This document shows positions 51,878 through 60,743 of a stretch of DNA of 64,000 nucleotides, one piece after another (position 1 is the stretch's first letter; each line of letters starts with the position of its first letter). Origin of the DNA: Peptostreptococcaceae bacterium (GTDB lineage: Bacteria > Bacillota > Clostridia > Peptostreptococcales > Peptostreptococcaceae); contig CABIZO010000005.1 of assembly GCA_902363255.1 (NCBI GenBank), forward strand, positions 186,001 to 250,000. Direction: 5' to 3'. The notes beneath the pieces are model-generated. The model worked only from the letters and a program-made list of their open reading frames with translations. It was not told where the DNA came from and did not search any database. Both the position numbers and the translations under genes were made by a program.

Positions 51878-53653
51878 ATAGATAACTATGAACTTGCAAA
51901 ATCATATGAAGAAAGCTTACCTTTATATGATAAAAAAATAAAGGGGATTTACTATACGCCAAAAATAATTGTTAATTATATATTAGAAGAAATGTTTAGA
52001 AGTCATCATATAGTTAAAAATCCTGAGCCTAAGATTTTAGATTTATCATGTGGATGTGGAAACTTTTTAATAGAAGCTTATGATATACTCTATAGACTGA
52101 TAGAAAATAATATAGATGAAATAAACAAAGAATATGGTGAAAACTATATCAATAATATAAGTAATCATATTATAAGTAAATGTATTTATGGAGTAGATAT
52201 AGATAAAGATGCCATAAATATTTTAAAACAAACTTTAAACAAAAAGAAATTATATTATGACAATAAAGAAAAAGACACACCAATAATCATAAATAACATA
52301 AGGTGTGAGGATGCTCTAAGAAAAAAATTTCCCATTAAATTTGATTATATTATAGGAAACCCGCCATATATAGGTCACAAGATGCTAGATAAGGATTACA
52401 AAAAATTTCTATTAAGTGAATATAAAGAAGTTTATAAAGATAAGGCTGATATGTATTTTTGCTTTTATAAAAAAGCTTTAGATATAATAAAAGATGAAGG
52501 TAAGATAGGTTTTATTACACCTAGATACTTTTTAGAAAGTCCATCAGGTGAACTTCTTAGAAACTATCTTTGGCAGAATTGTGATATAAAGAAGATTATA
52601 GATTTAAAAAATGTTAATGTATTTAAAAGTTTAGGCATATCACCTCTCATAGCTATTTTAGAGATGAAATCAAATTTTAATATAGTAGCTACATATAAAA
52701 TAAGAGAAAATATAAATATAGATAATATAGATACCCTAAGAATATTATTAAAAAGTGATAAATGTGAAAAAATAAGTGTTAATCAAAAAGATTTACAAAA
52801 TAATTGGATAATACTTAATGACGAAGATAAAATACTTTATGAAAGAATTGAAGATAAATGCGAATATACTTTGGAAGATATATGTGTGAGCTTTCAGGGA
52901 ATAATTACTGGTTGTGATAAAGCGTTTATATTAAATTCTGAAGATGAAAGAATAGATCATATTGACAAGAAGCTATTAAAGCCCTGGATAAAAAATAAAA
53001 ATGTAAATCAATATACAATAGAAGAAAGTAGTCAAAAATTAATTTATGCAAATGATATTGATGAAATTAATGATTATCCTTATATTGAAGAAATGTGCTT
53101 CAAACCTTATAAAGATAAGTTAAAAAATAGGAGAGAATGTATAAGGGAAGTTAGAAAATGGTATGAGCTTCAATGGGGAAGAGAAACTAGTTTATTTGAA
53201 AGAAAAAAAATAATGTATCCATATAAAAGCTCTAATAATAAGTTTGCCATAGATGAGAATAATAACTTTAGTAGTGCTGACGTATATTCTTTCTATATTA
53301 AAGATGAATATAAAAATATGTTTTCATACGAGTATATGGTAGGAATGCTAAATAGTGAAATATATGATAGATATTTTAAAATGATTGGAAAGGGTATGGG
53401 AAATAAAATATATGATTATTATCCAAATAAAGTAATGAAGTTAAAGATCTTTAAAGATGAAAATTATAGTAAAATAGAGACCCTTAGCAAAAAGATAATT
53501 TCTGTAAAAAAAGAAATAAAATTGAGCAAAAACAGTGTAAAGTTGCAAGGTAAAAAAAATGCCCTTAATAAGGAAATTAATTACCTTGAAAATGAAAGCC
53601 ATTTCCTGCAAAATAAAATTAACGAATTAATTAATAAATCACTTAATTTATAG
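51878..53653 (+). CDS. camA: CamA-like N6-adenine DNA methyltransferase
   Basis: This is an Eco57I/type-IIG-like adenine methyltransferase without an obvious nuclease domain. SAM binding is at DLSCGCGNFL (Asp55) and the catalytic motif is GNPPY (161-164); a target-recognition region follows with FQGIITGCDKAFIL and RKWYELQWGRE, then FERKKIMYPYKS and FSSADVYSF, which match my recollection of Clostridioides difficile CamA (CAAAAA methylation, important for sporulation and biofilm). The neighbours patatin, ptsH and ptsI fit the CamA locus too. The start is odd. The first in-frame ATG, 51992, would remove the conserved GIYYTPKIIVNYI. In-frame coding extends to 51866 with only ATA codons at 51872 and 51878; AAGGGGGG at 51864-51871 is six bases before ATA 51878, giving 591 residues (C. 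difficile: about 577). Confidence 0.88.
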   Translation: MDNYELAKSYEESLPLYDKKIKGIYYTPKIIVNYILEEMFRSHHIVKNPEPKILDLSCGCGNFLIEAYDILYRLIENNIDEINKEYGENYINNISNHIISKCIYGVDIDKDAINILKQTLNKKKLYYDNKEKDTPIIINNIRCEDALRKKFPIKFDYIIGNPPYIGHKMLDKDYKKFLLSEYKEVYKDKADMYFCFYKKALDIIKDEGKIGFITPRYFLESPSGELLRNYLWQNCDIKKIIDLKNVNVFKSLGISPLIAILEMKSNFNIVATYKIRENINIDNIDTLRILLKSDKCEKISVNQKDLQNNWIILNDEDKILYERIEDKCEYTLEDICVSFQGIITGCDKAFILNSEDERIDHIDKKLLKPWIKNKNVNQYTIEESSQKLIYANDIDEINDYPYIEEMCFKPYKDKLKNRRECIREVRKWYELQWGRETSLFERKKIMYPYKSSNNKFAIDENNNFSSADVYSFYIKDEYKNMFSYEYMVGMLNSEIYDRYFKMIGKGMGNKIYDYYPNKVMKLKIFKDENYSKIETLSKKIISVKKEIKLSKNSVKLQGKKNALNKEINYLENESHFLQNKINELINKSLNL

Positions 53654-53711
53654 CAATTTTACTCAATTTAATTCATATAATAAAACAATGAATTATTTGG
53701 GGGTGAGATAA

Positions 53712-54056
53712 GTGATAAATATGAACATAAATGAAGATGAAAAAAGAGTTTATGTTGATGTAAATGGTTTTATAAGTAAAAAAGAGGCAAGGAATTTTTT
53801 GAACACTTATAATCAGACAATGAAAAATAAAAAATCATCATTATATAAGTTAGTCGTTTCACCATCATATTTTGAATGTGAAGATGAAGAAGACATAAGA
53901 ACAGTATGCATGGCTTTCCTTAAAACAGGATATAAGAAGATTTATCTTGTAGATGAAGAAAATTATATAATGAGTAATTTATCACTAAAACCAATTGAAA
54001 AGAAATTATTTTTAAAGTCAGTTAAAGTTGTAAATACCAAAGGGGCTATAAAATAA
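53712..54056 (+). CDS. Small alpha/beta protein of unknown function
   Basis: The 114-residue protein is not recognised. The predicted pattern (strand VYVDVNG, helix KKEARNFLNTYNQTM, strand YKLVVSP, helix DIRTVCMAFLKTG, strand KKIYLVD) resembles an anti-sigma-factor antagonist (STAS)-like or related fold without a clear phospho-serine site. No signal peptide or membrane span is visible. It starts with GTG behind GGGGGTGAG, 58 bases after the methyltransferase, and ends just before the patatin gene, so it is probably co-transcribed with both. Confidence 0.75.
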   Translation: MINMNINEDEKRVYVDVNGFISKKEARNFLNTYNQTMKNKKSSLYKLVVSPSYFECEDEEDIRTVCMAFLKTGYKKIYLVDEENYIMSNLSLKPIEKKLFLKSVKVVNTKGAIK

Positions 54057-54068
54057 CATGGAAAAAAT

Positions 54069-54102
54069 ATGGAGAATATATTATATTATATATATTCTCC
54101 AT
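54069..54102 (+). repeat. Intercistronic hairpin before the patatin gene
   Basis: ATGGAGAATAT pairs with ATATTCTCCAT across a 12-base A-T loop, with no T tract. It sits between the 114-residue gene and the patatin ribosome binding site, so it may shape processing or stability of the joint mRNA. Confidence 0.55.
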
Positions 54103-54120
54103 GAAAAGTTAGGTGATAAA

Positions 54121-55308
54121 ATGAAAAAAGGTCTTGTATTAGAAGGTGGGGGAACAAAAGGCGCTTATCAAATAGGAGCATATAGAGCCTTAACAGATTT
54201 AGGGATACAGTTTACTGGCATAGCAGGAACTTCTATAGGAGCACTTAATGGGGCACTTATTGCTCAAGGAGATTTTGACGCTATGGAAGATATTTGGGTA
54301 AACTATGATTACAAAAGCTTTATGAATATAGATGAAGATACATATGAAAGGTATAAAAATATTGAAATGAAAACAAAAAACTTTCATGATGTAGTAGAAC
54401 TAATAAATAAAGCTAGAAAAAACCAAGGTATAGATATAAGTCCACTTAGAAAATTACTAGAAGAGAAAATTGACGAAGAAAAAATAAGAAAATCTAATAT
54501 AGATTTTGGAATAACTACTGCATATTGGGATGGTAGAATATTTCCGAAACTTCTTTATACAGATGATATACCAGAGGGAAGGTTAGTAGATTACTTAATA
54601 GCAAGTGCATCTTTACCAATATTCCAATTGGACAAGCTTGATGACAAACTATATTTAGATGGAATGTTTTCTGATAATATACCAATTAATATGTTGGCAC
54701 AAAAGGGATATAATGATATAGTAGTAATTAGATTAGTTGATGACTTCCTTGGGAAGATGATAATAAATCGATATCAAGATTTGAACTTAAAAGTTATAGT
54801 TCCATCTCAGGACTTGGGAGGTTCACTTAACAAAGATAAGGATCATATTGAAACCAATATAAAGCTTGGATATCTTGATACGATGAAAGCTTATAAAAGA
54901 TATGATGGTGTTAATTATTTCTTCAATCTTGACTGTAAATACAATGAAGATTATTGTTTTAATAAAATATCTAACTTGAGTAAGGATACAATAAATGATT
55001 TATGTTATTTATTAAATATAAAAAAAGATATAAATCGTAGAACCTTAATGGAAATTATAATACCTAGAATAATTGAAATTTTAGATATTGATAAAAACTC
55101 AAGTTACAAAGATATTTTTTACAGTATATATGAAAGAAAGCTTGAGGAAAATAATATAAATAGGATTGAACTTTATGATTTTAATAAAGTAGTCCAAATT
55201 TGTAATCAACAAATGAATGATGACAAACTACTTGTCACTCACTCAAATAGTAAATTAGCGAAAATAATCACTAATCTGATTATTTATGATTTTAATAAAC
55301 AAAAATAA
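54121..55308 (+). CDS. Patatin-like phospholipase
   Basis: This 395-residue protein has an N-terminal patatin domain with the oxyanion motif LEGGGTKGAYQIGAYRAL (residues 7-24), the nucleophile elbow GTSIGAL (Ser of GxSxG) and the catalytic Asp in DGMFSDN, forming a Ser-Asp dyad lipase or acyl hydrolase. The C-terminal about 140 residues are unassigned. The longer frame beginning at 54058 lacks a ribosome binding site, while ATG 54121 has TTAGGTGAT. No signal peptide is seen, so it is probably cytosolic or injected rather than secreted by the general pathway. Confidence 0.92.
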   Translation: MKKGLVLEGGGTKGAYQIGAYRALTDLGIQFTGIAGTSIGALNGALIAQGDFDAMEDIWVNYDYKSFMNIDEDTYERYKNIEMKTKNFHDVVELINKARKNQGIDISPLRKLLEEKIDEEKIRKSNIDFGITTAYWDGRIFPKLLYTDDIPEGRLVDYLIASASLPIFQLDKLDDKLYLDGMFSDNIPINMLAQKGYNDIVVIRLVDDFLGKMIINRYQDLNLKVIVPSQDLGGSLNKDKDHIETNIKLGYLDTMKAYKRYDGVNYFFNLDCKYNEDYCFNKISNLSKDTINDLCYLLNIKKDINRRTLMEIIIPRIIEILDIDKNSSYKDIFYSIYERKLEENNINRIELYDFNKVVQICNQQMNDDKLLVTHSNSKLAKIITNLIIYDFNKQK

Positions 55309-55353
55309 GCTAATTATTTAATTAAATTTTTTAATTTGCCTGGAGGTTGTAAA

Positions 55354-55614
55354 ATGGAAAAGGTAGTAGTAATCAAAAATGAAACAGGTTTACATGCAAG
55401 ACCAGCTGGTATGTTTGTAAAAAAAGCATCAGAATTCACTTCAACAGTTGAAGTAAAATGCAAAGGGAAAGTAGTAAACGCTAAATCAATAATGGGAATA
55501 ATGAGTTTAGGCCTTGGAAAAGGTGAAGAAGTAACTATATGTGCAGCTGGTGCAGATGAAGAAGCAGCAGTTAACGCTTTAGTTGAATTAGTGGAATCTG
55601 GATTTGGTGAATAA
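55354..55614 (+). CDS. ptsH: Phosphocarrier protein HPr
   Basis: This is an 86-residue HPr with the phosphohistidine site GLHARPAGMF (His14) and the HPr-kinase site region AKSIMGIMSLGLG (Ser45). It relays phosphate from enzyme I to sugar EII proteins and, phosphorylated on Ser, acts in catabolite control. The in-frame start at 55336 overlaps the ribosome binding site region, whereas ATG 55354 follows TGGAGGTT. ptsI follows 68 bases downstream after a small hairpin. Confidence 0.97.
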   Translation: MEKVVVIKNETGLHARPAGMFVKKASEFTSTVEVKCKGKVVNAKSIMGIMSLGLGKGEEVTICAAGADEEAAVNALVELVESGFGE

Positions 55615-55622
55615 TCAAATAT

Positions 55623-55655
55623 AAACCTGGGTATAGATTACCCAGGTTTTAATGT
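55623..55655 (+). terminator. Hairpin between ptsH and ptsI (partial terminator)
   Basis: AAACCTGGGTA pairs with TACCCAGGTTT around a five-base loop; only TTTTAAT follows. It probably lets some transcripts stop, giving more HPr than enzyme I. Confidence 0.7.
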
Positions 55656-55682
55656 AATAATATCTTTAGGAGGAAGAGCAAC

Positions 55683-57392
55683 ATGTTAAAGGGTATAGGA
55701 GCATCTCCAGGTATTGTTTTGGGGAAAGCGTTAGTAATTGAAGATACTGAATTAGTAATAGAAAGAAAAATGATAACTGATTGTGAAACTGAGATATCAA
55801 AATTAAGATCTGCAGTGGAAGTTTCAAAAGAAGAATTAACAAAGGTTAAGGAAAAGGCTTTAGCTGAACTTGGTGAACATGAAGCTGAGATATTCGAAGC
55901 TCATTTATTAGTACTAGAAGATCCAGAATTAGTTGAATCTGCTGTAAGTAAAATAAATGATGAAAAAGTTAATGCAGAATTTGCATTAAATGAAATAAAA
56001 GAAATGTTCGTTTCTATGTTTGAATCTATGGATAACGAATATATGAGAGAAAGAGCTGCTGACATAAAAGACGTTACAAACAGAGTACTTAGACATATAT
56101 TAGGAGTAAAAGTTGTAGATTTAGCTGACTTAGCTGAAGAAGTCGTATTAGTTGCTCATGATCTAACACCATCTGATACAGCAACAATGGACAAGAAAAA
56201 AGTTTTAGGATTCTTAACAGATATAGGTGGAAGAACTTCTCATACAGCTATAATGTCTAGAACTTTAGAAATAGCTGCTATAGTAGGTTTAAATGATGCT
56301 ACTAAAGAAATAAAAGATGGTGATTTTGTAGTATTTAATGGAGATACTGGTGAAGTAATAATAAATCCAGACGAAGAAACTATATCTACATATACAAAAT
56401 TAAAAACTGATTTTGAAGAATATAAAAAAGCTTTAGAATTATTAAAAGGACAAGCTACTGCAACTACTGACGGAAGACATGTAGAACTTGCAGGTAATAT
56501 AGGTACTCCAGGAGATGTGGAAGGTCTTATAAAGAATGATGCTGAAGGTGTAGGGCTTTATAGAACAGAATTCTTATACATGGATAGAAGTGATTTCCCA
56601 AGTGAAGAAGAGCAATACGAAGCTTATAAAGCTGTTCTTGAAGGAATGGCTGGAAAACCAATTGTTATAAGAACTTTAGATATAGGTGGAGATAAAAAAC
56701 TAGACTACTTACTAATGGATGAAGAAATGAATCCATTCTTAGGATACAGAGCTATAAGACTTTGCTTGGATAGAAAAGAAATATTTATAACTCAACTTAG
56801 AGCTTTATATAGAGCAAGTGTACATGGAAAATTAAGAATAATGTTCCCAATGATATCTTCATTAGAAGAATTATTACAAGCTAAAGAAGTTTGTGAAGAT
56901 GTTAAATCTCAATTAAAAGCTGAAGGAATAGCTTATTCTGATGAAGTAGAAGTTGGTATGATGATAGAAGTCCCATCTGCTGCAGTAATATCAGATGTTC
57001 TTGCTAAGCATGTTGATTTCTTCTCAATAGGGACTAATGATTTGATTCAATATACTTGTGCTGTTGATAGAATGAACCAAAAAATAAGCTACTTATATAA
57101 CCAATTTAACCCAGCTGTACTTAGACTTATAAAAATGGTTATAGACAATGCACATAAAGAAGGTAAATGGGCTGGAATGTGTGGAGAATCTGCAGGAGAT
57201 CAATTAATGATACCAATATTACTTGGATTTGGATTAGATGAATTCTCAATGAGTCCAATATCAATATTACCTGCTAGAAAATTAATAAACTCATTAAGCT
57301 TTGAAGATATGAAAAAATTCTCAGAAGAAGTACTATCTCTAGGAACTGCAGAAGAAATAAAAGCTTATGTAGAAAAAACTTTTAATAAATAA
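55683..57392 (+). CDS. ptsI: PEP-protein phosphotransferase, enzyme I
   Basis: This 569-residue enzyme I has the N-terminal HPr-binding domain, the phosphohistidine motif GGRTSHTAIMSR (His187) and the C-terminal PEP domain with TEFLYMDR, RTLDIGGDKKLDYL, MIEVPSA and FFSIGTNDLIQYT, then MCGESAGD. It transfers phosphate from PEP to HPr and so links sugar uptake to the PEP pool that PpdK also serves. The ribosome binding site is AGGAGGAAG. Confidence 0.98.
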   Translation: MLKGIGASPGIVLGKALVIEDTELVIERKMITDCETEISKLRSAVEVSKEELTKVKEKALAELGEHEAEIFEAHLLVLEDPELVESAVSKINDEKVNAEFALNEIKEMFVSMFESMDNEYMRERAADIKDVTNRVLRHILGVKVVDLADLAEEVVLVAHDLTPSDTATMDKKKVLGFLTDIGGRTSHTAIMSRTLEIAAIVGLNDATKEIKDGDFVVFNGDTGEVIINPDEETISTYTKLKTDFEEYKKALELLKGQATATTDGRHVELAGNIGTPGDVEGLIKNDAEGVGLYRTEFLYMDRSDFPSEEEQYEAYKAVLEGMAGKPIVIRTLDIGGDKKLDYLLMDEEMNPFLGYRAIRLCLDRKEIFITQLRALYRASVHGKLRIMFPMISSLEELLQAKEVCEDVKSQLKAEGIAYSDEVEVGMMIEVPSAAVISDVLAKHVDFFSIGTNDLIQYTCAVDRMNQKISYLYNQFNPAVLRLIKMVIDNAHKEGKWAGMCGESAGDQLMIPILLGFGLDEFSMSPISILPARKLINSLSFEDMKKFSEEVLSLGTAEEIKAYVEKTFNK

Positions 57393-57414
57393 TTAACTTA
57401 AATAATAGAAAAAG

Positions 57415-57442
57415 AGCTATCTTGTAGAAGATAGCTTTTTAT
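57415..57442 (+). terminator. Terminator of ptsHI
   Basis: AGCTATCTT pairs with AAGATAGCT with a four-base loop, then T residues. Confidence 0.85.
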
Positions 57443-57464
57443 ATATTATAAATTTGGAGGGTAT

Positions 57465-58331
57465 ATGAATATTTTAGAAAATGATAATTTGATAATAGAG
57501 AGTAAAAATAATGGAGCAGAATTAACAAGAATATATTCAAAGAAATATAATAAAGAAATTCTTTGGGGAGGAGATAAAGAATATTGGGGAAGACAATCAC
57601 CAATACTTTTCCCTATTGTGGGAAGGCTAAAGGAGAATAAAACTTTAATAGAAGATAAAATATATAATATGAGTCAGCATGGATTTGCAAGAGATATGGA
57701 TTTTGATTTAATACATGTAGATAAAAACTCTATAGAATACAAATTAACATCTGATGAAAAAACTAGAGAAATATATCCATATAATTTTAATCTTTTTATA
57801 TCATATACCATAATAGATGAAAAAATTAGGGTAGACTGGAAGGTGGAAAATATAGATTCAAAAGATATATATTTTTCTATAGGAGGACATCCAGCTTTTA
57901 ATATTTCATCATCAAAAAATTTGGATGATTATTATATTGAATTTAAATGCAGAAAAAATGTTAAAAAAGTTACTTTAGAAGGACCTTATTACAATGAAAT
58001 AGAGGATATAGATTCTTTATCTATATTAGAGTTAAATCCTAATGTATTTGAAAATGATGCCATAATTTATACTGATATAGATTCTGTTTCACTAAAATCA
58101 AGAAAAGAAGAATTTTATATTAATATAGATATTAAAGATTTTCCATTAGTAGGTATATGGACTCCATATTATAAGGATGCTAATAGTACAGCACCATTTA
58201 TTTGTATAGAACCTTGGTATGGATTAGCTGATAATGTTGATTCAGACAAGATATATAAAAATAAAAAATATATTAATAAGTTAAATAGGGGAGATAGCTT
58301 TAGAGCTAGTTATTATATTGAAATAAAGTAG
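57465..58331 (+). CDS. Aldose 1-epimerase family protein (YeaD-like)
   Basis: This 288-residue protein of the galactose-mutarotase-like fold has the family segments RQSPILFPIVGRLKEN, MSQHGFARDMDF, SIGGHPAFNI (catalytic-region His) and FICIEPWYGLADN (Glu). This subgroup resembles lactococcal LacX and YeaD proteins, which interconvert anomers of sugars or sugar phosphates. It lies next to ptsHI but has its own ribosome binding site TTGGAGGG after a terminator, so it is probably read through or from a nearby promoter. Confidence 0.88.
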   Translation: MNILENDNLIIESKNNGAELTRIYSKKYNKEILWGGDKEYWGRQSPILFPIVGRLKENKTLIEDKIYNMSQHGFARDMDFDLIHVDKNSIEYKLTSDEKTREIYPYNFNLFISYTIIDEKIRVDWKVENIDSKDIYFSIGGHPAFNISSSKNLDDYYIEFKCRKNVKKVTLEGPYYNEIEDIDSLSILELNPNVFENDAIIYTDIDSVSLKSRKEEFYINIDIKDFPLVGIWTPYYKDANSTAPFICIEPWYGLADNVDSDKIYKNKKYINKLNRGDSFRASYYIEIK

Positions 58332-58398
58332 TTAAAATAAATCTCATTGTAGTATACTAAATATATTAATTTAATATATGTAAAGGAGATATGTGTAA

Positions 58399-59076
58399 AT
58401 GAGTGTATATGGAAATCTGCAAAAAATAAAAAATGGAAGAAGAACTTATGCCATAACACCGCATATTCCAGGTGGATTTATCCTTCCCGATGATTTAATT
58501 AAAATTGGAGAAGTAGCAAAAAAATATAAGGGTGTTTTAAAATTAACATCTGGCCAAAGAATTTTAATTACCAATTTAAAACAAGAAGACTTACCTGCAA
58601 TATGGGAAGAGTTAGGTATGGAACCAGCAGTAAAAGTACAAAATTCACTTAAAAATGTAGAAATATGTCCAGCAAACTATTGTAAACGTTCAAAATACCC
58701 TACTATTGGAATAGGTATGAAGCTTAGTAAGAGATTTCATGGAATGGAACTTCCTTGCAGAACAAAGATAGGTGTAGCAGGATGTAAGAATGCATGTACA
58801 AGCGTATATTCTAAGGATATAGGAGTAATAGTTGACTTAGATAGTACTTTTTACATCACTGTTGGCGGTAGTGCTGGATATTATCCGAGAAGTGCAGATA
58901 TATTTACTAAAGGATTAGATGAAAAGGAAGCTTTTAATTTAGTTAAAACTATACTTTTCTATTATAAAAATACGGCAAATCCGGGTGAAAAATTGGGTGA
59001 TTTTATAGATAGAATAAGCATAAAAGTTTTTAGAGAAGAAGTTCTTAATATAGCTAATTTAGAACTTAAATTATAA
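58399..59076 (+). CDS. Sirohaem nitrite/sulfite reductase-like half-domain protein
   Basis: The 225-residue protein corresponds to one ferredoxin-like plus one sirohaem half-domain of nitrite and sulfite reductases. The segment LKLTSGQRILITNL is typical of the substrate-binding fold. Cysteines at about 90 and 95 (CPANYC), 120, and 129 and 133 (GCKNAC) could hold a [4Fe-4S]-sirohaem site. The first pair has four residues between cysteines, one fewer than the usual C-x5-C. No partner electron-transfer subunit is nearby, so the reaction is uncertain. Confidence 0.8.
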   Translation: MSVYGNLQKIKNGRRTYAITPHIPGGFILPDDLIKIGEVAKKYKGVLKLTSGQRILITNLKQEDLPAIWEELGMEPAVKVQNSLKNVEICPANYCKRSKYPTIGIGMKLSKRFHGMELPCRTKIGVAGCKNACTSVYSKDIGVIVDLDSTFYITVGGSAGYYPRSADIFTKGLDEKEAFNLVKTILFYYKNTANPGEKLGDFIDRISIKVFREEVLNIANLELKL

Positions 59077-59085
59077 TAAACCTAT

Positions 59086-59124
59086 AAAAAATAGAGTTAT
59101 AGTTTTAAATATAGCTCTATTTTT
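59086..59124. terminator. Two-way terminator between convergent genes
   Basis: AAAAATAGAGTTATA pairs with TATAGCTCTATTTTT (one G-T). T runs flank both sides, so it can end the forward reductase-like gene and the reverse srtB. Confidence 0.85.
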
Positions 59125-59133
59125 ATTATGTAT

Positions 59134-59829
59134 TTATTTTTTCACAGCAAATATAGCTATTCTAGCATTTTCATATTCATAACTGCAAGTTGATAAAGTT
59201 ATTATTTGATCTTTTGAGGTTACAATATCTCTTTTATAGATTGATTTACTTAAAATTTTATTTAAAAAATTATTAAAATCTTCTTCATCGCTAAAATTTA
59301 CATTATTATATCCAAAATCTGCATCATAAACACCTATGGCAAAAATCTCATATTCATAAGTACTATTATCTGTTTTAAGAGTAATAGTTTTATTCTTTTC
59401 AAAGAATTCCCTATCTTTAAATTTTTCCATTTGACCAAACATGGTGGAATTTTTCATATGATGACCATAAATTACTGAGTTAAAATCTGTTTGAAAGTTA
59501 TTCCTATAATCTAAAAAAATAGAACCAGCAGGCAAATAATCCTTATTAAAATCATGATTTAGATAAAAATCATTGTCATTACCTTGAACTACAGGATAAT
59601 CAATATTTGTACCTTCTACATTAATCCAAAATTTATAATCTGGATTTATTGATGATAAATTCTTAGTAGCATCATTCATACTTTCTGAATCTTCTTTTTT
59701 ATCTCTAAGTTGAGAATAAACATTGTCAGCTTTTTTATAATATCTTAAAGTATCATAAATTTTATAACCTGATATAAAAATTACTACAATAAATATTAGT
59801 GTTAGTAAATTGAGAAAAAACTTTTTCAT
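59134..59829 (-). CDS. srtB: Class B sortase
   Basis: This 231-residue membrane transpeptidase has one N-terminal anchor (about residues 3-22) and the SrtB catalytic features VIYGHHMKNSTMFG (His near 123), TLSTC (Cys215) and Arg223. Class B sortases attach proteins with NPQTN-like or SPKTG-like motifs to peptidoglycan; in the related C. difficile SrtB recognises (S/P)PXTG. A longer frame to 59883 adds 18 residues, but ATG 59829 has GGAGATG, so it is used. No likely substrate with a sorting signal was seen in this window. Confidence 0.93.
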   Translation of the reverse strand: MKKFFLNLLTLIFIVVIFISGYKIYDTLRYYKKADNVYSQLRDKKEDSESMNDATKNLSSINPDYKFWINVEGTNIDYPVVQGNDNDFYLNHDFNKDYLPAGSIFLDYRNNFQTDFNSVIYGHHMKNSTMFGQMEKFKDREFFEKNKTITLKTDNSTYEYEIFAIGVYDADFGYNNVNFSDEEDFNNFLNKILSKSIYKRDIVTSKDQIITLSTCSYEYENARIAIFAVKK

Positions 59830-59979
59830 TATACATCTCCCTTCATATATGATTTTAAACATTATTTTACTATAAATAAACACAATTTAGTTAAAATTAA
59901 AAGATATCTGTAATTATTATATAAAATAATAATAAACTTAAAGTGAGTAATTATTTAAATTAATAGAAAGGAGTAGGGA

Positions 59980-60657
59980 ATGAATAATAGTTTTAACGAT
60001 AACCCTGGATTAAATAATGAAAATTCTTACACTATAATAAAGATTATAGTTTTATTAATTGGACTACAGATAAGTAGGATAGTAATAAAACAAATTACAT
60101 TTCTATTTTTAACATATAATGAGTTTAATGACATACTTGTATCCATAATTATAATGCTTTTACTTACTTTATTTATAATTCATAAGTCAAAAAAAGAAAA
60201 TATTAAGCTAGATATTTTTTCTTATATGAAGAGTAAAGAGTCAAAAGTGTATTATTCAATTGTAACAGGAGGTATATTACTTCTAATATTTACATCTCCT
60301 TCTATTTCAACAAATTTATCAATAGAAGTTTTTTTACCTGTACTTTATATAGCAGTAATGACACCAATTTATGAAGAAATTATATTTAGATCATACATAT
60401 GGAATGTATTAGAAAAAGAAAATATAAATGAAATTAAAGTATATTTTTTAACTACAATACTATTTTCTATTTATCATATTGGATATATAGATAAAGTTAT
60501 TATGACGAATGGGTTTAATCATATGGTATTGATTATGTTTATTAAATGTTCATTGATGCTAAGTTATGGACTTTTTATAGGATTTTTTAGATATAAAATA
60601 AAAAATTCATATTCTTGCATATTAGTTCATAGTTTTATAAATATATTTGGAAGATAA
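59980..60657 (+). CDS. CPBP-family intramembrane metalloprotease
   Basis: This 225-residue membrane protein has six or so hydrophobic segments and the three CPBP (Abi, Rce1-like) motifs: EEIIFRSYIW (EExxxR), FSIYHIGY (FxxxH) and VHSFINIFG (HxxxN). Such proteases cleave prenylated peptides or act in bacteriocin immunity and in regulated release of sigma factors. The actual substrate is unknown. It starts with ATG behind AAAGGAGTAGG and is not obviously part of a bacteriocin cluster here. Confidence 0.9.
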   Translation: MNNSFNDNPGLNNENSYTIIKIIVLLIGLQISRIVIKQITFLFLTYNEFNDILVSIIIMLLLTLFIIHKSKKENIKLDIFSYMKSKESKVYYSIVTGGILLLIFTSPSISTNLSIEVFLPVLYIAVMTPIYEEIIFRSYIWNVLEKENINEIKVYFLTTILFSIYHIGYIDKVIMTNGFNHMVLIMFIKCSLMLSYGLFIGFFRYKIKNSYSCILVHSFINIFGR

Positions 60658-60743
60658 AAATATTTATAATAATGGATTGTAATTAGTAATTAAGTACTAT
60701 AATTAATATAAGAAAACTAATTACTATGCGATGGAGGGGCAAG

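Noticed and set aside
51853..51882. ATG at 51853 as start of the camA-like gene.
   Set aside because: It meets a stop at 51883 in the sequence given and has no spaced ribosome binding site; only a one-base change in the G6 tract would make it usable. Kept as an alternative in a finding.
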